The notes: a model not told the origin generated them from the letters alone. A stretch of 54,623 bases of DNA from Desulfosporosinus metallidurans (GCF_001936615.1 NZ_MLBF01000032.1:1-54623); one strand, 5' to 3'. Positions 26,609 to 35,562 are shown, counted from the first letter of the stretch. Translations and numbers: made by a program.

Positions 26609-28735
26609 TCACTCCTCGTTTCTTCCCTGACTATTCACGACCGGAAGGGTAAGAAGGACTTCGGTTCCCTGACCGGGCTCACTTTCAACCCGAATCGCCC
26701 CCCCCAAACGCGCAATAATTCCGTAGCTAATCGCTAAACCAAGTCCCGTCCCTTTTCCCACTTCCTTGGTCGTAAAGAAAGGATCGAACACCTTCGGTAA
26801 AAGCTCTGGCGGAATGCCTTGCCCATTATCTCGAACCGAGACCGTTATATCCGAATGGCGTTCACTTTCAACCTCGATCCGAATCTCACCTTGCTCAGGC
26901 AGTGCGTCCACTGCATTGTTGATTAGATTGACAAAGACTTGAACGAGTTGCAGCGCATCTCCCTTGACCTTAGGAAGTTGATTAGCCCATCTCTTAACGA
27001 TGATAATCTGTTTCTTCTTGATGATAAACTGCATAAGGGATAAACTTTCCTCAATGACACGGATAACATCCATTTCCTCAACCTTCCACTCTGATTTTCG
27101 GGAAAAATTGAGGAGACTTTGGGTAATATGCTGCGCTCTCATGATGTGCTTCCGAATTGTTCGCAGATATCGCTCAATCCGTTCAGCTTTTGGTAATTCT
27201 CCTTTACCGGATTCTAGCTGCTCCTCCAAATCTTCGGCATAACCTTGAATGATGGCTAAGGGATTATTGATTTCATGCGCAAACCCTGATGCCATCAGAC
27301 CTAGGGCCGAAAGTTTATCGGCTTGAATCATTAGATCTTCCATGCGCCGCCGTTCCGTAATATCTTCAACCACCATTAAATAGCAAGGTTCGTTAGACCG
27401 GGCATATTCTAATGGATAGACTTGATGTCTATAGATCTTCTGTGGGATGGAGCGATTTAAATAAGAAGTAATTTCCTCCATCGATTGAAGAATTTCTTGG
27501 TTAACCCAGCGTTCTAAGACAGGATTCATCCAAGTTACTCCAAAATGATCGTTTAACAAGGCCATACCTGCTCCAAGTCCATGAACAATCGTATCTAGGC
27601 GTTCCTTTTCTTGAAGTAAATCTTCAGACTGGCTCTGAATACGTTCCATCATTTCGTTAAATGTCCGAGCCAATTGTCCTAATTCGTCTTGCCGTTCTTC
27701 CGGCACTCGTTCATCTAACCGACCGCGGGAAACCGTTCGCGCCGCTTGTTCGAGGCGCTCAATCGGTCGGGTGATTGATAAACCATAAAAAACACTAAGT
27801 GAAATTACGAAACCTAAAATAAACAAGATAAAGAGAAGAAACCGGGTAAATAATTGGTTGATCGGGGCAAATGCAACAGCCACTGGCTGTTCAACCATCA
27901 CTGCCCAGCCATTCCGAGGCAAGACTGCATACCCTCCCAAAACGTTTTGACCGGAATAGCTCTGATACTGATTCAGAGCGGGTAGACCTTGTGGATTTCT
28001 ATATTGAAGAAAATGTTCAACCGTATAGCTCTTTCTTACATCCATTTTCTCTAAGACTCGCGTGACATCGGAATCAGCAATTAACCTGCCCAAAGCATCG
28101 ACCACATAAAGATCTGTTTTGGATAGCGGATCAGTTGGTTTTAATGCGGTCAGTAACCCTCTTAACCTTAGACGTATCCCATACCCGCCTGAAAAAGAAT
28201 CCCCATAAGCTGTGCCCAAAGGAACCACAATCTTAACCGCAGGAATTCCACTTTTTAAAAAACTGACGGGACTATAATATGGTTTTTCAAGGGTTAACCC
28301 CTTCAACTCTATTGGATCAATCCAGTTCGTGACCGGGCTAAAGATCTGAAAGCGGTTGATTCCCGTAATTGCTTGTCCCTTCGAATCAAGGACAACCACT
28401 TCATCCACGAGGGGGAATTCATGCAAAAACCGGTAGAATTGATGTTGCATGACTTCCCCTTTTGTATCACGCATATTGGTATCACTGAGATTTACGGCTA
28501 AATTCTTAAGCGATTCTTCCGTATGGGCGAGCATTACATCGACTTCTTGGGCTATGCGCTCGACTAATAAATTATTCTGAATTTGAACACTTCGTTGTAA
28601 ATCAAGCCTTGCAAAATAAAGATAATAACTACTAATGATGAGTACTGGAAGTGTCGACATTAAAACCCCGAAAAGAAGGGTGCGGACCCGGATTCGACTC
28701 CACCATGGGATGAAAAAAGAACCAAAAGGTCTCAT
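26609..28735 (-). CDS. Membrane sensor histidine kinase
   Basis: The 708-residue kinase has a membrane helix near residues 18-40, an extracytoplasmic double-Cache-like domain to about 295, a second helix and a HAMP linker (ITRPIERLEQAARTVSRGRLDE). A PAS-like region follows, then a HisKA domain with H487 in GFAHEINNPL. The ATPase domain carries NLINNAVDALP, DNGQGIPP and GTGLGLAI. It sits between a binding-protein gene and the NtrC-type regulator. The three probably form a sensory relay for the reductase substrate (inference). Confidence 0.92.
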   Translation of the reverse strand: MRPFGSFFIPWWSRIRVRTLLFGVLMSTLPVLIISSYYLYFARLDLQRSVQIQNNLLVERIAQEVDVMLAHTEESLKNLAVNLSDTNMRDTKGEVMQHQFYRFLHEFPLVDEVVVLDSKGQAITGINRFQIFSPVTNWIDPIELKGLTLEKPYYSPVSFLKSGIPAVKIVVPLGTAYGDSFSGGYGIRLRLRGLLTALKPTDPLSKTDLYVVDALGRLIADSDVTRVLEKMDVRKSYTVEHFLQYRNPQGLPALNQYQSYSGQNVLGGYAVLPRNGWAVMVEQPVAVAFAPINQLFTRFLLFILFILGFVISLSVFYGLSITRPIERLEQAARTVSRGRLDERVPEERQDELGQLARTFNEMMERIQSQSEDLLQEKERLDTIVHGLGAGMALLNDHFGVTWMNPVLERWVNQEILQSMEEITSYLNRSIPQKIYRHQVYPLEYARSNEPCYLMVVEDITERRRMEDLMIQADKLSALGLMASGFAHEINNPLAIIQGYAEDLEEQLESGKGELPKAERIERYLRTIRKHIMRAQHITQSLLNFSRKSEWKVEEMDVIRVIEESLSLMQFIIKKKQIIIVKRWANQLPKVKGDALQLVQVFVNLINNAVDALPEQGEIRIEVESERHSDITVSVRDNGQGIPPELLPKVFDPFFTTKEVGKGTGLGLAISYGIIARLGGAIRVESEPGQGTEVLLTLPVVNSQGRNEE

Positions 28736-28756
28736 TATGACTGCAATCCTCCCAAA

Positions 28757-29758
28757 CTAATTTCCGATCGTATCCACTGGCTCGGCAAAACTCTGTGCTA
28801 CGGGAGCTACCTTTTCCCCGATTTTTTCAATCGCTTGCCGATTGATTCTCAGTTCAACAGAGTCGGGCATATCGAATGGTATCGACTTCTTCTCCTTCAG
28901 CATCCTTATGGCTATGCGTGCACCTTGGTATCCTTGATCAAAGTAGGAAAGGCCATAGGCTGCCGTATACCCCGCGGATACTTCCGTATCGTAAAACCCC
29001 ATGACCGGAGTACGGTACTTAAGTTCGAGATCCCGAATTTCACGATAGCGATTTTCGATAAAATAACTGGGTAAAAGAAAAATCGCCTCATTTTTTTGAA
29101 AGGAATGTTCTTGCAGTTTACTTAGTCCGATATCTTCGCTCACAGGAACAGCCTCATAACGAATATGCTCTGACCCTAGTACATCTCGGATTTTCTCTAA
29201 AGCCTGGAGACTGGCCTTGATGTTCGGATCGTAAACCACGATGAATTTGGACCGATCCGGGAAAAGAAGCTGTAAAAGTTCGAGTCGCTTCCCTGTCAGC
29301 TCCACATGTCCATTATCGACTCCAGTAACTGATATTCCCTTTGCCTGAAATCGGTCCACAAGCTCCGAAGCTGCGGTTACACCAATCATGATCACGGGAA
29401 TTCTTGACTTTGGGGTCAACGACAAAAGAAAGGCCTCCGCTTCCGCAACTCCAGTAGCCACTAAAAGATCCGGAGCTTGCCGGACGAGTTCTTGAGCGTC
29501 CATTACCAATTTTTTTGAATCCCCCGATGCGTTTAAAATTTGAAAATGCATTCGATCTTTTCCATAGCCTAATTCCGATAATCCTTGCTTTAATCCCTCA
29601 AACTTTACGATTCTAGTTTGATCTGCAGCTAAAACCGCAACATTCGTTACTCGGGAAGGAGGGCTCAACGGAGAGCAACCGGCGAAGACGATCATTCCGA
29701 GTAAGCTCAAAACCAAAATCCTGCTCCACCTAAATAATTGAACCTTTGTATTTTTCAA
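28757..29758 (-). CDS. Lipoprotein substrate-binding protein (ABC_sub_bind-like)
   Basis: The 333-residue protein begins at TTG (29758) after GAGGAG. It has a lipoprotein signal (LVLSLLGMIVFAGC) and an ABC-type binding fold (VAVLAADQTRIVKFEGLKQGLSELGYGKD; later YDPNIKASLQALEKI), as in PF04392 proteins. No ABC permease or ATPase genes adjoin it, and it is 21 bases from the histidine kinase start. I infer that it presents a ligand to the kinase rather than working in transport. Confidence 0.85.
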   Translation of the reverse strand: MKNTKVQLFRWSRILVLSLLGMIVFAGCSPLSPPSRVTNVAVLAADQTRIVKFEGLKQGLSELGYGKDRMHFQILNASGDSKKLVMDAQELVRQAPDLLVATGVAEAEAFLLSLTPKSRIPVIMIGVTAASELVDRFQAKGISVTGVDNGHVELTGKRLELLQLLFPDRSKFIVVYDPNIKASLQALEKIRDVLGSEHIRYEAVPVSEDIGLSKLQEHSFQKNEAIFLLPSYFIENRYREIRDLELKYRTPVMGFYDTEVSAGYTAAYGLSYFDQGYQGARIAIRMLKEKKSIPFDMPDSVELRINRQAIEKIGEKVAPVAQSFAEPVDTIGN

Positions 29759-29867
29759 AGTAACGAACTCCTCAGAAAATTATTATTTGCAGTTTCATTA
29801 TCTCCGATTATTTTATTGGCTAAACAAACCTTCCTGGCTTCGAAGGCCTTTGAAATCAGTTAAAAAA

Positions 29868-29890
29868 AGATAGCCTTGCGGGCTGCCTGA
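29868..29890 (-). terminator. Weak hairpin with T-tract after the SHOCT pseudogene
   Basis: AGCC-CGCAA-GGCT followed by ATCTTTTTTT on the minus strand. The stem is short but the T-tract is good, and it lies just past the stop at 29897. Confidence 0.5.
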
Positions 29891-29896
29891 TCTCAT

Positions 29897-30165
29897 TCAA
29901 TCGTCTTTTCGACGTTCATATTCGTCTTTGTCGATTTCTCCTCGAGCATAGCGCTCACGAAGGATATCTAACGCACTTCCATTTCTTGAAGCATTCACCC
30001 CAACTGTTGAGCCGTAACGCCGGAATAAATAGACTCCCAAAACGATGATCGCGACTCAAAAAATGAGTTGCATCGCCATGCCAAGGATTCCCCCCCATCC
30101 ATAACCATTTCCTCCTGCGCCATAATAACGCCGATCCCTGGGCCGTAACCCCATCCACCCATCAT
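29897..30165 (-). pseudogene. Small SHOCT-domain membrane protein, frameshift plus nonsense
   Basis: The ATG at 30165 (after AAAGGGGC) gives MMGGWGYGP. A one-base frame change then leads to RRYYGAGGNGYGWGGILGMA, then MQLIF, an in-frame TGA at 30056-30058, then VAIIVLGVYLFRRYG. The C-terminus reads SALDILRERYARGEIDKDEYERR, the SHOCT motif. In intact relatives the residue after LIF is normally a Trp in the membrane helix, so TGG-to-TGA explains the stop. Two lesions mark it as a recent pseudogene. The frame of MDGVTAQGS... on the same DNA is a shadow. Confidence 0.7.
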
Positions 30166-30250
30166 TATAAATTGCCCCTTTCAGATAAAATATTTTAAAC
30201 TCTCACGCAACGTATTGCTCTAGGGCTGCTCCTCATTCATTTCTTTTGAC

Positions 30251-30424
30251 TTAGTATAAACCTCTGTAACCTATACAACAAACCATTTCATCCATTTCAT
30301 CATCAATATCCATTAATTGTACGAGCAGCTTCACTTGATTTGGACTGGTTCTTAAATTTCGAAACAACCTTTCGCGTTCTAATTTCAATTGAAGGAACCG
30401 TAATTGAGATCCGTTTGGCTTCAT
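30251..30424 (-). CDS. 57-aa small protein, unknown
   Basis: ATG at 30424 after AGAGGTGG opens a 57-codon frame that begins MKPNGSQLRFLQLKLERERL and ends CCIGYRGLY. The sequence is helical with a central VKLLVQLMDIDDEMDEM. The length and helix pattern faintly recall Spo0E-type phosphatases but the expected motif is not there. Listed because the ribosome site and codon structure look real. Confidence 0.45.
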   Translation of the reverse strand: MKPNGSQLRFLQLKLERERLFRNLRTSPNQVKLLVQLMDIDDEMDEMVCCIGYRGLY

Positions 30425-30533
30425 ACTCCACCTCTTTTATCGTTATTTAAACGAGTATCACAATTCTTTAATCATCTTCCCTAGCCTTTAACCGTTCGAT
30501 TGAGTTTTTCACGTTGACTTAGCGCTTTTAAAC

Positions 30534-30717
30534 TTAAGAGTTGCTCATAAACTGATTCATTTTATTCAGAGTATCTTGCCCCAGTTGGGCTTTGATTTGG
30601 GGGTCAGAATTCATAAGCTCTTGCATCTTGCTCACATCACCCGATTGCATGGCTCACAGTTTTTTTGTAAATCTGATAAAATTGCTTATAAATTTCCTCT
30701 TTCTTACGATTTGAAAC
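30534..30717 (-). pseudogene. Short helical protein with lost start codon and frameshift
   Basis: GGGAGGATCGAAG, a good ribosome site, is followed by GTT at 30717 where a start codon would be expected. The frame reads SNRKKEEIYKQFYQIYKKTV, then shifts near 30650 to AMQSGDVSKMQELMNSDPQI and ends ...MNQFMSNS. Neither half is an ORF of use alone. Family unknown. Confidence 0.4.
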
Positions 30718-30756
30718 CTTCGATCCTCCCAATTCTTTAAGATTTTCTGGTTTTAG

Positions 30757-31455
30757 TTATATCAACCTCCGATCGAGCATTCTCAAGAAATCCCCTGCAT
30801 AGTGCTGTAAGAAAGCTTCATGCAAGTTATCTTGATAATGCATTAAGCCCCCTGGAGTAATGAAATCAGCATCATGCAATTTTGCATTATATATTTTTTT
30901 ACAATTGCAAGGTCTCCCAATAATTTGCTGTTCTTAATTAAGAAGTCTACATGGCACGATAAGTCATACAACGCGTCAATTAAACAGGTTGGAATTTCAT
31001 ATTCCTTGGTTTCCTTCTCAATCCATAGAGTTTCTACGTCATATAAAGCATTAAGTCTTGGTTTACGCTGGAAAAGCGTTTCTCTTAATGGCTCTTTGTG
31101 CTTGCAACACATGAATACACCTTGTACTTGATGAACTCGATGAATATAAGCTTCCCCATAAGTTCGCCTATCTTTCTTGAATACATTTTGAACAGACCTT
31201 AATATCGTAGGATTTACATATTGAACCCATTCTATATCCTAGATTTAGGTGTACAAGTCCGAGAGAACCATTCTTCATGTTTTCACGAGCCAAAAACAGC
31301 CTATCAAACGGTACAAACGGCTGAAATATTGGAAGTAAAGTATGGTTCTGAATAAAATACTCAGTCGTAAAACCCGATTCGGTAGGTAAATTACTAGATA
31401 GGTAATCCAATTTTCCGCTGAAATAGTAAGCGGTGGAACAAATAGCGTTGCACAA
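30757..31455 (-). pseudogene. tnsD: TnsD/TniQ target-selection protein of a Tn7-like element, broken
   Basis: The first frame (31455-31168) has LPTESGFTTEYFIQNHTLLPI and PFDRLFLARENM, ending CSKCIQER. After a frameshift the second frame reads TYGEAYIHRVHQVQGVF then CCKHKEPLRE. Together these give the TniQ N-terminal pattern and its CxxC...CxxH zinc finger. A stop overlapping a new ATG at 30843 leads to HEAFLQHYAGDFLRML, which fits the later DNA-binding region of TnsD. The usual 300-600-residue protein is thus shortened and cut in at least two places. TnsD binds the 3' end of glmS and directs insertion just past it, and this gene is 2 kb from glmS. Confidence 0.78.
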
Positions 31456-31458
31456 AAA

Positions 31459-31498
31459 ATTAGCCCCGATTTTCAGCTATTGAAAATCGGGGCTAATT
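31459..31498. terminator. Long perfect hairpin after the IS66-linked ORF
   Basis: AATTAGCCCCGATTTTCA and TGAAAATCGGGGCTAATT pair perfectly around GCTAT. The stem lies nine bases past the stop at 31507 and has A/T tracts on either side. Confidence 0.85.
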
Positions 31499-31506
31499 TC
31501 GCGTTC

Positions 31507-31785
31507 TTATAAAAATCCTTCACTTGCAACATCTTTAATGTATTTATACTGTTTCTTGATCAGCCTCTTGAACTGGGCATCGGACAGCTCATTAAACTTA
31601 TCGGTTCCTTCTTCTACTAGACATTCCAAAATCAGATCTGCATAGTCTCTGTCTTCCCGGACCATCTTTCGATAGCGCTTTTCCACCTCATAGGGGAAGT
31701 CCAGGAAATAACTCATGCAGTTAATTTCTCCATCTAGAAACGATTTCGTCATATCCATTACATAGTTAATATTCGTCATGTCCAT
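31507..31785 (-). CDS. IS66-associated small ORF, 92 aa
   Basis: The product begins MDMTNINYVMDMTKSFLDGE and contains YFLDFPYEVEKRYRKMVRED and LSDAQFKRLIKKQYKYI. Its ATG is five bases past the stop of the IS66 transposase C-terminus, so the two were one transcript. I do not recognise a function. Similar ORFs trail IS66-type transposases in Firmicutes as far as I recall, and this may be an accessory passenger of that IS. It is intact here though the transposase is not. Confidence 0.6.
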   Translation of the reverse strand: MDMTNINYVMDMTKSFLDGEINCMSYFLDFPYEVEKRYRKMVREDRDYADLILECLVEEGTDKFNELSDAQFKRLIKKQYKYIKDVASEGFL

Positions 31786-31790
31786 CCTGC

Positions 31791-33097
31791 TTATTTTCCT
31801 TCCTCAGCTTCCTTACTTATTTTCTTTGCATAACATAATGCCGGCAGCGTATCCGCCCATGGCATGTGGCTGTCTAATAATTCCGGCTTGTTATGAAAAT
31901 CCAGATTGGGCAGATTTCTGAATATGTGGACTAGATATTCAGAAGGATCCAAACCATTGGCTGTCGCCGTTTCTATGATGCTGAAAACCAGTGCACTGGC
32001 TTCGGCACCCTGCGGGGTGTCGGAAAAGAGGAAGTTCTTCCTTGCTACAGCGACAGCTCGGATGGCATTCTCCTGTTATTAGAAATCGGAATACGCCCAT
32101 CCAGTAGGAAGTTCGTAAAGTACTCCCTGTGATTCAGTGTATACTTGATGGCTTTCTTTAACGGCTCTTGATTTGTACTCACATTTTCAGCCCATGCAAA
32201 AAAGGCATTCAGAACAGGAATACTCTGTTCCAGACGCTTCTGTTTACGCTCTTCATGCGGTAGATGTTTCCATTGCCGTTCAAGCGCAAAGAGCTCTGGA
32301 CAAAGAACGATCGTTTTCTTATCTTCTATCGTAAAACTACTGTAGGGAAGCTTACCACTGGAGGTCTTACGACCCGTCATATCTGTGAAGTGCATCATAA
32401 TTCCATGAGTTTCCGCCTCTTCCACAACGTTGGGACTATAATAGCCCCCATCAGTATATAAATCTTTAACCCCCTGCCCTGCAATAGTTGCTAAGCTCTG
32501 ATTCAGCATTTCGACGTCGCTGGTCGTATTTGGGGCTACATCAAAGTGAGTCACGACTTGAACAGGATTATCATTGGCACAGGTTTCCGTTAGATTTAAG
32601 GCATAGCCCACATGCTTTTTACCGCCTTTGTTGCGGTAGGTCGCATCCGTGTCATGCACCGACTGAAGAGAATTCGAAGAAATTTCTCGATCCCCTTTGG
32701 CGATCCATTGGTTTTGTTGTTCGTTGAACGAGGCTTGTTCTTTCAAGAAACGGTCAATAGTCTGTACTGCGGGAGTTTCTTTCAGTTCAGGTTGTCCTTC
32801 AACTAATTGAAGCAATTCGGCGCAATGATTGAGGATTGTTTGAATTCGGGATTGGATATCCGTTGCCTTAAGTTGATAAAGAAGCGTTGTCTTGTAATCC
32901 GCTTTAAGAAAGATCCTTAATGAATCATTTAAGAGAGTTTCTGGAAGAGCCTTTGCTCCACAGACTAAGACATCATAGGCAAGAGAGAGCCGCCCACCCA
33001 ACTTGATGTTGGACATGATCTGAGTTGAATCCATGCGTCCTTCACTAGTACTAAGTCCGGCAGCTTTGATGAAGTGATCTGTAAGCTTTTCAAACTG
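31791..33097 (-). mobile_element. Chimeric transposase: IS1182-like front fused to IS66-like back, frameshifted
   Basis: The open frame from 33034 (extending upstream in frame to about 33097: FAQFEKLTDHFIKAAGLSTS) resembles IS1182-type transposases, with MDSTQIMSNIKL and a DDE-like LYTDGGYYSPN. At about 32296 it changes without a gap to IS66 sequence: ELFALERQWKHLPHEERKQKR, LNAFFAWAEN and DGRIPISNNR. A one-base deletion after ISNNR shifts frame. The IS66 C-terminus then reads ENAIRAVAVARKNFLFSDTP to KKISKEAEEGK and a stop at 31791. Two unrelated elements have been joined in frame. The element is inactive. Confidence 0.8.
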
Positions 33098-33146
33098 TGC
33101 GAAGATATATATTTTCTATTTTGTAAAATATTTTTACATAAGCAAA

Positions 33147-33181
33147 TAAAAAAATAAGAACTAACATCGCTAGTCCTTATT
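33147..33181 (-). terminator. Terminator between the transposon end and the transposase
   Basis: AATAAGGACTA and TAGTTCTTATT pair around a seven-base loop, followed on the minus strand by TTTTTTATTTG. It would stop transcription entering from the glmS side. Confidence 0.7.
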
Positions 33182-33255
33182 ATGATAATTCTTTTATAAT
33201 AATTTCTATTTATTTATTCGAACCATAATTTGTATTGTTTCTAGACAAATGGTTC

Positions 33256-33335
33256 TGTTCAAACTATTTTACGTTTCTGTTCAATCTTTTTTACCTGTGT
33301 TCAAACATTTTTAATACTGTTCAAACTTTTTTACA
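33256..33335. repeat. Four direct repeats, candidate TnsB sites at a Tn7-like right end
   Basis: TGTTCAAACTATTTTAC (33256), TGTTCAATCTTTTTTAC (33278), TGTTCAAACATTTTTAA (33298) and TGTTCAAACTTTTTTAC (33318) are spaced 22, 20 and 20 bases. Read from the glmS side the array begins with TGT (33335-33333), the terminal triplet of Tn7-type elements. Tn7's right end likewise carries four overlapping ~22-bp TnsB sites next to glmS. The terminus is 33 bases from the glmS stop. The adjoining five bases, ACGCT (33336-33340), could be the target duplication, but no left end was found. Confidence 0.75.
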
Positions 33336-33368
33336 ACGCTACAACAACCTTGAGCTATCAACCCCATC

Positions 33369-35192
33369 CTACTCCACAGTAACCGATTTCGCCAAATTCC
33401 TCGGTTTATCGACGTCACACCCTCTGGCTACGGATACATAGTAGGACAGAAGTTGAAGCGGTATAACGGTGAGAATCGGAGCCAGTTCATCTAGGGTCTC
33501 TGGAATATAGATCACATGATCGACGGACTTGACCAAACTTGTGTTTCCCTTATAGGTCAGCCCGATCACTTTGGCATCCCGTGCTTTGACTTCTTTGACG
33601 TTTGAGACCGTTTTATCGAACACATCCCGTTGAGTCGCCAGAGCAATGACGGGCGTATCTTCCGTGATGAGTGCGAGGGTTCCGTGTTTTAATTCACCTG
33701 CCGCATAGGCTTCGGCGTGGATATAGGATATTTCCTTCAGCTTTAGGGAGCCTTCCATGGCAACGGCCCAGTCTAAGGAGCGACCAATGAAGAAGGCGTC
33801 TTCTACCTTGACGAACGACTTAGCTAACTCTTTGATCAGGCTTTCTTGATCCAAAATCTCCTGGACTTGAGCAGGAATCCTCTTCAAAGCATTGATAATC
33901 CCCCCGATTTTATCCGACAATAAGGTCCCCTTGACCTGGGCTAGATAGAGTCCAAGCAAAACCATTCCTTCGAGTTGAGTTGTATAAGCCTTCGTAGATG
34001 CAACCGCAATCTCCGGGCCTGCCCACGTAAAGATTACATCATGTGCTTCACGTGATACCGTGCTGCCCACGACATTCGTTACTGCGACTACGCGTGCTCC
34101 TCGGTTTTTAGCTTCCCGTAGCGCTGCTAAAGTATCCGCAGTTTCTCCGGACTGGCTCACCACAACCACTAGAGTATGCTCATCCACCAGGGGAGAGCGA
34201 TAGCGGAACTCTGAGGCAATGTCCACTTCCACCGGAAGATGTGCCCAGCGTTCGATCAAAGTCTTGCCGACCAACCCGGCATGCCAGGCTGTTCCACAAG
34301 CGACAATATAAACCTTGTTTATTTGCGCTAATTGATCAAGGGTTAAATCCACTTCTTGGAGAACCACTCTCTCCTCTTCCAAACGACCCAACATCGTATC
34401 TTTCAAGGCACGAGGTTGCTCATGGATTTCTTTGAGCATGAAGTGCTCGTATCCGCCTTTTTCAGCGGCTACTGCATCCCACTTCACATCATAGATCTCT
34501 TTCGTATGGGGGTTTCCTTCGAAATCTGTGACCTTTATCCCATCGTCCGTAATCACGACCATCTCGCCATCGTCTAAGATATAGACTTGGCGCGTATAGT
34601 TCAAAATTGCCGTGATGTCGCTGGCTACAAAGAACTCCCCGTCTCCGAGTCCCACCACCATCGGACTGTCTTTACGAGCGGCAACGAGCTTATCCGGATC
34701 CTTACGGCTGAGGACAACCATTGCATAGGATCCGTGAATCGTCTTCAAGACTTTACGGACTGCGTCCTCAAGGTCTCCTTCGTAATAGTCCTCAACTAAG
34801 TGGGCCAAAACTTCGGTATCGGTTTCAGAAACAAAATGATGTCCCTTTTCGAGGAGCCCATCTTTTAATTCCAGGTAATTCTCGATGATTCCATTATGCA
34901 CGACAACAAAATTCTGACCGCAATCACAGTGCGGGTGGGCATTGAGATAAGAAGGACGACCATGAGTTGCCCACCGAGTATGTCCAATCCCAATGGAAGA
35001 CTGGGAATAATCCGTCCCCAACTCCTCTTCTAAAGCAACCAGCTTACCTACACTTTTGGTAACCATAATTCCTTCTGGATCCAACACGGCAACTCCAGCC
35101 GAGTCATACCCCCGATACTCTAGTTTTTTTAAACCATTGACCAAAATAGGAATAGCCGCCTGTTTCCCGATATATCCAACAATTCCGCACAT
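33369..35192 (-). CDS. glmS: Glutamine-fructose-6-phosphate aminotransferase
   Basis: From the ATG at 35192 (MCGIVGYIG, after GAGAGGAG) the protein has 607 residues. Cys2 becomes the N-terminal nucleophile of the glutaminase domain (GHTRWATHGRPS follows). Two SIS isomerase domains carry VSQSGETADTLAAL and ASTKAYTTQLEGM, and it ends ...KSVTVE. It makes glucosamine-6-phosphate for cell-wall precursors. An ATG at 35240 would bury Cys1 and is rejected. A ribozyme leader controls it, and its 3' end abuts the Tn7-like remnant. Confidence 0.98.
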   Translation of the reverse strand: MCGIVGYIGKQAAIPILVNGLKKLEYRGYDSAGVAVLDPEGIMVTKSVGKLVALEEELGTDYSQSSIGIGHTRWATHGRPSYLNAHPHCDCGQNFVVVHNGIIENYLELKDGLLEKGHHFVSETDTEVLAHLVEDYYEGDLEDAVRKVLKTIHGSYAMVVLSRKDPDKLVAARKDSPMVVGLGDGEFFVASDITAILNYTRQVYILDDGEMVVITDDGIKVTDFEGNPHTKEIYDVKWDAVAAEKGGYEHFMLKEIHEQPRALKDTMLGRLEEERVVLQEVDLTLDQLAQINKVYIVACGTAWHAGLVGKTLIERWAHLPVEVDIASEFRYRSPLVDEHTLVVVVSQSGETADTLAALREAKNRGARVVAVTNVVGSTVSREAHDVIFTWAGPEIAVASTKAYTTQLEGMVLLGLYLAQVKGTLLSDKIGGIINALKRIPAQVQEILDQESLIKELAKSFVKVEDAFFIGRSLDWAVAMEGSLKLKEISYIHAEAYAAGELKHGTLALITEDTPVIALATQRDVFDKTVSNVKEVKARDAKVIGLTYKGNTSLVKSVDHVIYIPETLDELAPILTVIPLQLLSYYVSVARGCDVDKPRNLAKSVTVE

Positions 35193-35323
35193 ATGCTTAT
35201 GACTCCTCTCAAAATAAGCGATCTGTTCATCCCTGAACAATTCTCGATTTTCTTTACTAATGTCCTTTTCTTACAAAGGACCTTGTAGTGTTCGTAGCGT
35301 TTTCGGTTTTAATTTTTGACTAA

Positions 35324-35353
35324 AATAAAAAAGCCGCCCCAAAATAGACGACT
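35324..35353 (-). terminator. Intrinsic terminator between ribozyme and glmS
   Basis: GTCGTC and GGCGGC (with G-U pairs) form a stem around TATTTTGG, followed by CTTTTTTATTTT. It lies between the ribozyme and the glmS start, so some transcripts may end here. Confidence 0.6.
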
Positions 35354-35380
35354 TCGTTGCTTCAGATTCTGGGCATCCCA

Positions 35381-35562
35381 ACAAAGGGGGCCAATTGGGC
35401 ACACTACCCCCTTGTCTTGTCAGCTTTCCTTTTGTCCCGAAAATTGCTCTTCGGTTTTAAGTAAGCTTTACGGTGACAAGCCACCGAGAGGGATCCGCCG
35501 AATCGTTCGATAACCCTCTTCCTCGTCAACCTCAGTCTACTTTAGATTGAGGTCCTGGCGCT
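35381..35562 (-). ncRNA. glmS ribozyme-riboswitch
   Basis: The minus strand reads TTTAAGCGCCAGGACCTCAA at the 5' edge. The conserved cleavage falls between A35562 and G35561 (A|GCGCC). Downstream are GGTTGACGAGGA, GGTTATCGA and TTCGGCGGAT, conserved core segments, and a distal stem ACAAGGGGG/CCCCCTTTGT (35415-35381). Glucosamine-6-phosphate acts as cofactor for self-cleavage, lowering glmS expression. A TATAAT at 35606-35601 may be the -10 box of its promoter. Confidence 0.93.

Noticed and set aside
29760..30760. Left end of the Tn7-like element
   Set aside because: I looked for GTTTGAACA or GTTCAAAC words and a matching five-base duplication and found none. The left end may be deleted or outside what I can recognise.
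33256..33335. The four repeats as a CRISPR or an iteron origin
   Set aside because: The spacing of 20-22 bases leaves only 3-5 bases between copies, there is no rep gene nearby, and the position beside glmS fits a Tn7-type end far better.
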